This document shows, piece by piece, positions 33,876-41,001 of a stretch of DNA of 64,000 nucleotides (its first letter is position 1; each line of letters starts with the position of its first letter). Source of the stretch: VAZQ01 sp036555745 (GTDB taxonomy: Bacteria > Pseudomonadota > Alphaproteobacteria > Rhizobiales > Xanthobacteraceae). The notes under the pieces were generated by a model, which saw only the letters and a list, made by a program, of their open reading frames with translations, was not told the origin of the DNA and made no database searches. The position numbers and the translations under genes are program-made. Where the stretch lies: the NCBI GenBank assembly GCA_036555745.1, contig DATBKV010000218.1, forward strand, positions 10,475-74,474, in the 5' to 3' direction.

Positions 33876-35030
33876 ATGGACCATGCCGCCGCAAGGTCAA
33901 GGAAGCACAGCCGCCAAATGGCCGGCGCCTTCTCGTTCGGCATCGAAGAGGAATATTTCCTGGTCGAGGCGCGGACCAAGCTCATGCCCGCCCATGTGCC
34001 GGCGGCATTCTTCGAGGCAGCCACGGCGGCAACCGCCGGCCGGGTCTCGACCGAATTCCTGCAGCCGCAGATCGAAGCCATATCGTCGCCGCAACTGAGC
34101 ATGGGGGACGCCCGTGCGGAGCTGAGGGAGTTGCGGCAGGCGATCGCCGCGGTGGCAGCCGAACACGGTCTCGCGATTCTGGCTGCGGGTACGCATCCGA
34201 GCGCGCGCTGGCGCGACGCCCAGCAGACGCCCAAGCAGCGTTACGATAATGTCATGCACGATCTGCAGATGATCGGCGAGCGCGACCTCCTGTGCGGACT
34301 GCACGTGCACGTCGAGCTGCCCGATCCGGAACGGCGCGTCGAGGTGATGTACCGGATGCTGCCCTATCTGCCGCTGCTTCTGGCGCTCTCGACGTCGTCG
34401 CCGTTCTGGCAGGGGCGACGAACCGGGCTCAAAGGCTACCGGCTCGCGGCCTATGACGAGCTGCCGCGCAGCGGAGTGCCGGAATTGTTCCGCACCCAGG
34501 CGGAATTCGACGCCTATGTCGCCACGCTGGTGCGCGCCGGGGTGATCCAGGATTCCAGCTACATCTGGTGGGCGATCCGGCCCTCGCTCGACAATCCCAC
34601 GCTCGAACTGCGGGCGCCGGATTGCTGCACGCTGGTCGACGACGCGATCGCCATCGCGGCGCTCTATCGCACGTTGGCACGCCATCTATGCGTGAACCGC
34701 GAGCGCAATTGCGGGCTCGATGCGGTTGCACGGGCGGTCATCGTCGAGAACAAATGGCGCGCGCAGCGCTATGGGGTCCACGGCACGTTTGTGATGGACG
34801 GCGGCGCGGTGACGGTAGCAGAGCTGCTCGAGCGCACCATCGCCGATACCGCAGCCGACGCCGCCGCGCTCGGCTGCACTCAGGAGGTCAACCGCTGTCG
34901 GGCTATCGCCGGGACCGGCACCTCCGCCGACGTCCAGCTCGCGGTGTTCGACGCACAGCGCAACAGTGCCGGCGACGCCGCCGCGCTGGCCGCGGTGACC
35001 GAATGGATCGCCGCCGCAACCCTGCAATGA
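33876..35030 (+). CDS. Carboxylate-amine ligase, YbdK type (glutamate-cysteine ligase family 2)
   Basis: 384 residues of the GCS2 family: FSFGIEEEYFLVEARTK near the N terminus, GLHVHVELPDPERR in the middle, and LLALSTSSPFWQGRRTG followed by YRLAAYDELPRSGVPE. The reaction in E. coli YbdK is a weak ATP-dependent gamma-glutamylcysteine ligase activity; the physiological substrate is unknown. The start is uncertain: the ATG at 33876 or the ATG at 33918 (nearer to the conserved region). It ends just before the BlaI operator but has no evident link to that system. Confidence 0.88.
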   Translation: MDHAAARSRKHSRQMAGAFSFGIEEEYFLVEARTKLMPAHVPAAFFEAATAATAGRVSTEFLQPQIEAISSPQLSMGDARAELRELRQAIAAVAAEHGLAILAAGTHPSARWRDAQQTPKQRYDNVMHDLQMIGERDLLCGLHVHVELPDPERRVEVMYRMLPYLPLLLALSTSSPFWQGRRTGLKGYRLAAYDELPRSGVPELFRTQAEFDAYVATLVRAGVIQDSSYIWWAIRPSLDNPTLELRAPDCCTLVDDAIAIAALYRTLARHLCVNRERNCGLDAVARAVIVENKWRAQRYGVHGTFVMDGGAVTVAELLERTIADTAADAAALGCTQEVNRCRAIAGTGTSADVQLAVFDAQRNSAGDAAALAAVTEWIAAATLQ

Positions 35031-35046
35031 CAGGGCGTTGCCGGGT

Positions 35047-35083
35047 TTGTGCCAGCGCCGTTTTTCTGCTACGATACGTAGCA
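35047..35083 (+). promoter_or_regulatory. Promoter and palindromic operator of the BlaI/M56 operon
   Basis: TTGTGC (-35, 35047-35052), 17 bases, TACGAT (-10, 35070-35075). The -10 lies inside the palindrome TGCTACG-ATA-CGTAGCA (35067-35083; 7-bp arms, 3-bp centre), followed by GTAC. A dimeric BlaI-type repressor bound here would cover the -10. The same arrangement recurs at 37976-38012. Confidence 0.75.
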
Positions 35084-35111
35084 GTACCTCACGGCAGCCA
35101 CGGACCAAGCC

Positions 35112-35492
35112 ATGCAACGGACTCTTCCCGATCTGGGCGACCTCGAGCGGGAGGTGATGCAGCTGGTCTGGGCTGCGGGACCGGTCACCGCCGAAGCGGT
35201 GCGCGAACGGCTGGGGCGGCGGCTCAAGGAATCCACCGTCCGCACCGTGTTGCGCCGGCTGGAGGACAAAGGCTACGTCGGCCATACCGTTGATGGTCGC
35301 ACTTACGTCTACCACGCGAACCACCCGCGAGGACGGGTCGCGGCCAAGGCCGTCCAGCGCATCGTTGACTGGTTCTGCAACGGCTCGATCGACGAGGTTC
35401 TGGTCGGCATGGTCGACAGCGCGATGCTTGACCAGCGGCAATTGCGGATGCTTGCCGACAAGATCGCGCAGGCCAAGCGAGCGAAGAAATGA
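35112..35492 (+). CDS. BlaI/MecI/CopY-family transcriptional repressor
   Basis: 126 residues. The winged helix spans about 8-70: LGDLEREVMQLVWAAGPVTA, then ESTVRTVLRRLEDKGYVGHTVDG with wing RTYVYHA, the classic BlaI/MecI pattern. The C-terminal helices (about 80-126) form the dimerisation part. Family members are dimeric repressors cut by a partner M56 protease upon signal. A palindrome lies 29 bases upstream, so it should repress itself. Its stop overlaps the start of the M56 gene (ATGA at 35489), coupling the two. Confidence 0.93.
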   Translation: MQRTLPDLGDLEREVMQLVWAAGPVTAEAVRERLGRRLKESTVRTVLRRLEDKGYVGHTVDGRTYVYHANHPRGRVAAKAVQRIVDWFCNGSIDEVLVGMVDSAMLDQRQLRMLADKIAQAKRAKK

Positions 35493-37855
35493 TCTTGGCG
35501 CTGGTGGGCGAATCGGCGCTGCGTTTGCTTGCGCTCGGCGCGGTCGTGTGGCTCGCGCTCAAGCTTCTTCGGGTGCGCAACCCGCACGTTGAAATGACCG
35601 CATGGACGGTGGTGCTGCTCGCGTCACTGGCGATGCCGGCGCTCATGCGCTCGGTGACGCTGCCCATTCCGGCCGGCCCATCGCCAGTGCAATGGGCGCA
35701 GCTGATACCGGCTTCCGCGGGCCTGCCGTTCGAGGCGGTGGCCTCCGGGCCGGCAATGCCTTCGCCGCGGGAAGCCGCAAGCTTTCCGGCGCCGCCCGCG
35801 GCGCCCCAGCCGAGCGCGGGCGATCGCCGGCCCGCCACGGCGCTCGCGGCCGTCGACTGGCGGACCGCGGCGACGACCATCTATCTCGCGGTGGCCGCGA
35901 CCTTGCTGCTGCGGCTGGTTTTGGGGCTGGCGCTGACTTGGCGTCTCGCCCGGCGCGCGCCGCGACTTCCCGCCAGCCGGAGCGGCGGGGCAGACCTGCG
36001 CGTCAGTGCGGCCATTAGCGTGCCGGTGACATTCGGATCGACCATCCTGCTGCCGCCCGAATACGTCTACTGGAGCGGCGCAAAGCGGCGGGCGGTGTTG
36101 GCGCACGAAGGGGCGCACGTCGCGCACCGTCATTGTTATCTGCTGCTCCTGGCGGTGATCAATCGCGCGATGTTCTGGTTCAGCCCGTTCGCTTGGTGGC
36201 AGCTCGGCCGTCTCGCCGACCTGGCGGAAACCATCAGCGACGAGGCGGCCATCGAAGCGCTCGCGGACCGGACATCCTACGCTGATATCCTGCTCGAGGT
36301 GGCGAGCGAAGGACGCCATGCCCCGGCCGGCCTCGCCATGGCGCGGCCGAGAACAGTAAGGCGCAGGGTGGAGCGCATCCTCAGCGCGCCCGCCGCTCCG
36401 GCCGGTCTGGACTGGCGCAAGCGCTCGCTGATCGTGATCGCGCTCCTCCCCCTGATCGCGGTCTGCGCCGCCGGCATGGTGCGCGCCGTCGCCACCGCAG
36501 AGCCCTCCCCCGCCGCGCTCGCCGCGGGCACATCGGCGCTGAGCCCCGACGGAGCCTCCAGCCAGAAGACGGTGCCCGAGCGGGAGCGAGCGCAAACCGC
36601 CGCAGTGCGCTTCGAGGATTACGTCGGCTATTACCAGCTCAATCAGTGGCGCGTGTTCACCGTGAGCCGCAGCGACGACCAGCTGTTCGCGCAGCTGACC
36701 GGACAACGCAAGCTTCCGTTGCAGCCCGCAAGCGACGGCGAGTTCGTCTATGGCTCCTCGGCGGTGCGGATCGCCTTCGTTGCCGATGCCCAGGGGCGGC
36801 CGAACACGCTCGTTCTCCAGCGCGACGGCCGCAAGTGGCTGTCGGCGCGCGTGGACGAAGCCAAGGCGAGATCGGTTGAAGGTATCTTCGCATGGCAGAT
36901 CGCGTCCGCGCCCGACCGCTTCCGCGATCAGTTGCCGGCGTCGGGAAGCAGAGAGGCGGTGCTGCGCAGCATCGCGGAATTGCAGGCCGGCACGCCCGAT
37001 TACGCGCGCATGAGCCCGCCGCTGGCGGAGGCGATAGTCCGGCACCTGCCGCCGCTCCACAGCATGCTGACGGCGCTGGGCTCGGTCGAATCGATCTTCT
37101 TCCGCGGGGTGGGTCCCGGCGGCTACGACATCTACGGCGCCAAGTTTGCCAACGGCTTCGCCGAATTCCGGCTGCTCATCGCGTCCGACGGCACGATCGA
37201 AGACGTCGTGTTCCGTCCCGATGGCGACGATACGCCGGGAGGCGTCGCGGACTGCGCTGACGAAGGGTCGTTGCGGTCCTTGCCCGACACGGCGCCGATC
37301 CGACTGCTGCTGTTCAACGACAGCGGAGCGGACATCCACTTGCTGAGCGTGGATTATGCCGGGCACCGCACGCGCCACGACACGATCGGCAATGAGCGGT
37401 CCGGCTCAGTGCTGACCAACATCGCGCATCCCTGGATCGTCACCGACCCGGCAGGGCGATGTCTCGAGATCGTATGGCCCGGCCAACGCACGCGTTTCCT
37501 GGCGGTGCAGTCGGTGCCAGCGGGCGATCAGCCGGACGGCTTGGTGGCGCCGCGCCGCACGCCAACCGCGGGCAGCGAGGAGGCGTTGCGCCGCTACATC
37601 GGGTCACTGGAACGCGGCCAGCCCGACTACGATCAGTTGACTCCGGAAGTGGCGGGGGAAACGCGTCGGCACCTGCTGCTCAACCAGGCGATCCTGGCCA
37701 GACTCGGCCCGTTGCGCGCCATGTCGTTTCGCGCTGTCTCGCCGCTCGGCAGCGACGTCTACATGGCGCGTTTCGCCAACGGTACCGCCGAATGGCGGAT
37801 CGGACTGGTCAAGGACGGCCGCATCGGTCGGATCGCGCTCGGCCCGCAATACTAG
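35489..37855 (+). CDS. BlaR1-like M56 metallopeptidase sensor with DUF3471-like and VHL-beta-like extracytoplasmic domains
   Basis: 788 residues. Residues 1-330 are the M56 membrane protease: several helices, the zinc motif HEGAH (206-210) and the following ETISDEAAI (about 247-255), with a last helix at 312-328. The large C-terminal part should be periplasmic. Residues 375-456 (FEDYVGYYQLNQWRVFTVSR ... GRKWLSARV) resemble DUF3471. Residues 488-576 and 697-785 are two copies of one module (EAVLRSIAELQAGTPDY / EEALRRYIGSLERGQPDY; GGYDIYGAKFANGFAEFRL / GSDVYMARFANGTAEWRI). Between them 602-664 resembles a VHL beta domain (LLLFNDSGADIHLLSVDYAG ... NIAHPWIV). The penicillin-binding sensor domain of true BlaR1 is absent, so the signal is not obviously a beta-lactam. 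Confidence 0.88.
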   Translation: MILALVGESALRLLALGAVVWLALKLLRVRNPHVEMTAWTVVLLASLAMPALMRSVTLPIPAGPSPVQWAQLIPASAGLPFEAVASGPAMPSPREAASFPAPPAAPQPSAGDRRPATALAAVDWRTAATTIYLAVAATLLLRLVLGLALTWRLARRAPRLPASRSGGADLRVSAAISVPVTFGSTILLPPEYVYWSGAKRRAVLAHEGAHVAHRHCYLLLLAVINRAMFWFSPFAWWQLGRLADLAETISDEAAIEALADRTSYADILLEVASEGRHAPAGLAMARPRTVRRRVERILSAPAAPAGLDWRKRSLIVIALLPLIAVCAAGMVRAVATAEPSPAALAAGTSALSPDGASSQKTVPERERAQTAAVRFEDYVGYYQLNQWRVFTVSRSDDQLFAQLTGQRKLPLQPASDGEFVYGSSAVRIAFVADAQGRPNTLVLQRDGRKWLSARVDEAKARSVEGIFAWQIASAPDRFRDQLPASGSREAVLRSIAELQAGTPDYARMSPPLAEAIVRHLPPLHSMLTALGSVESIFFRGVGPGGYDIYGAKFANGFAEFRLLIASDGTIEDVVFRPDGDDTPGGVADCADEGSLRSLPDTAPIRLLLFNDSGADIHLLSVDYAGHRTRHDTIGNERSGSVLTNIAHPWIVTDPAGRCLEIVWPGQRTRFLAVQSVPAGDQPDGLVAPRRTPTAGSEEALRRYIGSLERGQPDYDQLTPEVAGETRRHLLLNQAILARLGPLRAMSFRAVSPLGSDVYMARFANGTAEWRIGLVKDGRIGRIALGPQY

Positions 37856-37975
37856 CCCCGCTTCGCCGATCTCCCAATCCGCGGATCGCGGGTACCGTTG
37901 CGGGGCGGCAAGTATTCCGTTGCACAGGACGCCACCGACCGTCTTCCTTCTCTGGGCCGCGCGACTGGGGAAGCC

Positions 37976-38012
37976 TTGCACCGGATCCGGGCATGTGCTA
38001 CAGCTTGTAGCA
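37976..38012 (+). promoter_or_regulatory. Second BlaI-type operator and promoter, before the DUF1800/DUF1501 pair
   Basis: TTGCAC (37976-37981), 17 bases, TACAGC (37999-38004) inside the palindrome TGCTACA-GCT-TGTAGCA (37996-38012), again followed by GTAC. Arms, centre length and offset from the -35 are the same as upstream of the repressor gene. The -10 is poor, so the promoter may be weak or need help; the operator match is the strong part. Confidence 0.75.
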
Positions 38013-38082
38013 GTACTCCTCGTACTCAGCTTGCTCGCTCGTGAAGCGAGGTGACCGGCTCTCAGACCAGCGGCGGTGCGCC

Positions 38083-39522
38083 ATGACATCCGACCAGCGG
38101 AGGCGAGAGGCGGCCTTGGCCCTGCATCGGTTCGGCTTGGGGCCGCGCCCGGGCTCGATCGCGGCGATCGCATCGGATCCGCGCGGCGCGGTCATCGCCG
38201 AGCTTGATAGACCCGGTGCCGGCCGCATCGACAATCCCGCGCTAATGACCAGTGCGCAGGCCGCCCGCGCCGCCTTCGAAGCGCGCGCGGCGCGCCAAGC
38301 GCAGAAGATCGTCGCCCAGCGCGCCGAGAAGGAGGCCGAACAGCTCAAAGCTGAGGGCGGGAGCGAACAGGCCGCTCGGAGCATGGAGCCCAGCAAGCCT
38401 GCAGCGGCGCAAGCCGAGCAAGTTCCGCCAGTGGAGCGCCAAATCTTCCTGCAAGAGGTCAGGGCCAAGCTCGATGCCGCACTACTGGCCGAGATCGGCT
38501 TTGCGGAGCGTCTGGTCTGGTTCTGGTCGAATCATTTCTGCGTGTCCGGCGACAAGGTGCCCAACATGCTGGGCGGCTACGAGCGCGAAGCCATCAGGCC
38601 ACATATCCTGGGGCACTTCGCCGATATGCTGCTCGCGGTCGAGGGCCATCCGGCGATGCTGGTCTATCTCGACAATTTCGTCTCCATCGGGCCCAACTCG
38701 GTGGCGGGCATCAATCGCACGCGCGGCCGCAACGAGAATCTCGCGCGCGAGATTCTGGAGTTGCACACGCTCGGGGTACGCACCGGCTACAGCCAGGACG
38801 ATGTCGTCCGCTTCGCCAACGTTCTCACCGGATGGACGATCATTTCGGCCAATGACAATCCCGAGCACGGCGCCGAGTTCATCTTCAATCGACGCCTGCA
38901 CGAGCCGGGTCCTCAGCAGGTCATCGGCAAGACCTATGCCGACGACGGTGTCGGACAGGGTCGCGCGGTGCTCATGGATCTCGCACGCCATCCCGCCACC
39001 GCGACGCATATCGCCGGCAAGCTGGCCCGCCATTTCATCGCCGACGAGCCCCCGCCGGCGCTGATCGAACGCCTGGCGGCGATCTTTCGCGAGAGTGACG
39101 GCGATCTCAAGGAGCTTGCCAAGGGATTGCTCGCCGCTCCCGAGGCCTGGGCTCCCGAGCAGGCCAAGCTCAGGCGGCCGAGCGAATGGGTGGTGGCGAT
39201 GGTGCGTGCGAGCGGCGGGCGCGGCGATCCCGAGCGGTTCGCGCGCGGCCAGGCGCTCCTGGGGGAGCCGATGTGGCGTCCTCCGTCCCCCAAGGGCTTC
39301 GCCGATGACGAGGGAGCCTGGATCGACACCATGGGCCAGCGGCTCGACATCGCCAACAACTTCGCCGAGCGCGTCGCCGGGCGCCTCGACCCTCAGGAGC
39401 TGCTCGAGACCGCGCTCGGACCGCTCGCTTCCAACGAAACGCGCGAGGCGGTCGCGCGCGCTGAAAGCCGCCAGCAAGGCCTGACGCTCGCGTTCATGGC
39501 GCCGGAATTCCAACGGAGGTGA
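38083..39522 (+). CDS. DUF1800 family protein
   Basis: 479 residues. The family opening is LALHRFGLGPRPGSI; the core has LVWFWSNHFCVSGDKVPNMLGGYEREAIRPHILG, NENLAREILELHTLGV and AGKLARHFIADEPPPALIERLA, all typical of DUF1800. Residues 65-125 are an Ala/Glu/Lys-rich helical insert with coiled-coil character. No signal peptide is evident from the chosen ATG; a GTG 14 codons upstream would not add one. The biochemical role of DUF1800 is unknown; it nearly always pairs with DUF1501, as here. It lies directly behind the second BlaI-type operator. Confidence 0.88.
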   Translation: MTSDQRRREAALALHRFGLGPRPGSIAAIASDPRGAVIAELDRPGAGRIDNPALMTSAQAARAAFEARAARQAQKIVAQRAEKEAEQLKAEGGSEQAARSMEPSKPAAAQAEQVPPVERQIFLQEVRAKLDAALLAEIGFAERLVWFWSNHFCVSGDKVPNMLGGYEREAIRPHILGHFADMLLAVEGHPAMLVYLDNFVSIGPNSVAGINRTRGRNENLAREILELHTLGVRTGYSQDDVVRFANVLTGWTIISANDNPEHGAEFIFNRRLHEPGPQQVIGKTYADDGVGQGRAVLMDLARHPATATHIAGKLARHFIADEPPPALIERLAAIFRESDGDLKELAKGLLAAPEAWAPEQAKLRRPSEWVVAMVRASGGRGDPERFARGQALLGEPMWRPPSPKGFADDEGAWIDTMGQRLDIANNFAERVAGRLDPQELLETALGPLASNETREAVARAESRQQGLTLAFMAPEFQRR

Positions 39523-39524
39523 TC

Positions 39525-40772
39525 ATGTCGCTCCACCATTCGCCGACGCGGCGCGAGATGGTGCTCGGCTCCGGCGCGCTTTTCGCCTGGGCTTACGCGC
39601 CCAAGCTGGCGCGCGCCGAAGGCCGCGATCCGCGCATGCTCGTCATTGTGCTGCGCGGCGCGCTCGACGGACTCGGGGTGGTCGCGCCGGTCGGCGATCC
39701 CGACTGGATGAGCCTGCGCGGCGACCGAGCCCTGGTGCTTGACGGCAAGACCCCGGCATTGCCGCTCGATTCGTTCTTCGCGCTCAATCCGGCGATGCCC
39801 AACCTGCATCGGCTCTATCAGGCGCGGCAGGCCATCATTGTTCATGCAACTGCCACGCCCTATCGCGAGCGCTCGCATTTCGACGGCCAGGACGTGCTCG
39901 AGAGCGGATTTTCCAGGCCCGGCTCCACCGACAGTGGCTGGCTCAATCGCGCGCTGTCCTCGCTCGCAGCGGATGGACGGGTCAATCCTCGCGGCAGCCG
40001 AGCCTTCGCTGTCGGGCCGGTGACGCCGCTCGTGGTGCGCGGGAGCGCCCCGATCATGTCGTGGGTGCCGCAACGACTGCTTCCCGCCAGCGACGACACC
40101 CAGATGCGCCTGCTGGACCTCTATCGCCACACCGACGCCAAGCTGGCCCGGGCGTTCGAGGGCCGCCGGGACCTCACGACGCTGGCGCGGGGCGCCGGAA
40201 TGACCGCGATGAGCCCGCGGCCGGCCGAACCCGCGGCGATGGGCATCGCTCGCGTGCGTGAATACGCCGCCAATGTCGCGAGCGCGGCGGCGACCTATCT
40301 GGCGCAACCCGATGGCCCGCGCGTGGGCGCCGCGGGCTTCGTGGGCTGGGATACCCATATCAACGAAGGCGCCGCAGGCGGACAGCTGGCTGCGCTGCTC
40401 GGCGCGCTCGACGGCGCCATCGCCGCAATCGAGAAAAGCATGGGCAGCGCCTGGAGCGAGACCGTGGTCGCGATTGTCACCGAGTTCGGTCGCACCGCCC
40501 GCATCAACGGGACGGACGGCACCGATCACGGCACCGCCACGATTGCCGCGCTGGTGGGCGGCGCGCTCAAGGGCGGACGCGTGATTGCCGACTGGCCCGG
40601 CATCAAGGCCGCAGATCTCCATGAAGGCCGCGACCTCAAGCCCACGATCGACTTGCGCGCGGTGCTCAAGGGCGTGCTGCAGGACCATCTGCGCGTCGAC
40701 CAGCGGGCGCTCACCGCGACCGTTTTTCCGGGCAGCGGCGATGTGAAAGCGATCGAGGGGCTGGTCGGGTAA
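39525..40772 (+). CDS. DUF1501 family protein with Tat signal
   Basis: 415 residues. The Tat-type signal SPTRREMVLGSGALFAWAYA is followed by the DUF1501 core: MLVIVLRGALDGLGVVAPVGDP, ATPYRERSHFDGQDVLESGF, a central GWDTHINEGAAGGQLAALLG and VAIVTEFGRTARINGTDGTDHGT. The fold is alkaline-phosphatase/sulfatase-like in part and the His/Asp-rich motifs could bind metal, but no activity is established for the family. GGAGGTGATC lies directly before the ATG, which follows the DUF1800 stop by two bases. Probably periplasmic, working with the DUF1800 protein. Confidence 0.88.
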   Translation: MSLHHSPTRREMVLGSGALFAWAYAPKLARAEGRDPRMLVIVLRGALDGLGVVAPVGDPDWMSLRGDRALVLDGKTPALPLDSFFALNPAMPNLHRLYQARQAIIVHATATPYRERSHFDGQDVLESGFSRPGSTDSGWLNRALSSLAADGRVNPRGSRAFAVGPVTPLVVRGSAPIMSWVPQRLLPASDDTQMRLLDLYRHTDAKLARAFEGRRDLTTLARGAGMTAMSPRPAEPAAMGIARVREYAANVASAAATYLAQPDGPRVGAAGFVGWDTHINEGAAGGQLAALLGALDGAIAAIEKSMGSAWSETVVAIVTEFGRTARINGTDGTDHGTATIAALVGGALKGGRVIADWPGIKAADLHEGRDLKPTIDLRAVLKGVLQDHLRVDQRALTATVFPGSGDVKAIEGLVG

Positions 40773-40848
40773 ATCTGCTCGGCCCCGTGGCCGCCGAAAT
40801 TTCGCCGCCGTAGCCTGGGCTGGCACGCCAAAGGCGGCAGCGGTCGTT

Positions 40849-40894
40849 GCAGGACGGCGTTTCAAGTGGTTTTGAGACGCCGTCCTGCTTTCTT
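40849..40894 (+). terminator. Rho-independent terminator closing the BlaI/DUF1800/DUF1501 block
   Basis: GCAGGACGGCGT (40849-40860) pairs perfectly with ACGCCGTCCTGC (40877-40888), followed by TTTCTT. It lies 76 bases after the DUF1501 stop. There is no T-run on the other side, so it does not serve katG. Confidence 0.85.
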
Positions 40895-41001
40895 CATGGC
40901 TTCTGCTCGCGTCCGGACTTGCGCAGGCGTCGCAGGCCTTGCACAAGCCTCGGTGGGCACCGGTCAGCCGATGCTCGATCGCGGCGAGGCTTTGGAAGAC
41001 C

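Noticed and set aside
35112..37855. A true beta-lactam sensor system (BlaI-BlaR1)
   Set aside because: Repressor and protease domains match, but the protein lacks a penicillin-binding SxxK/SxN/KTG domain and no beta-lactamase gene lies nearby.
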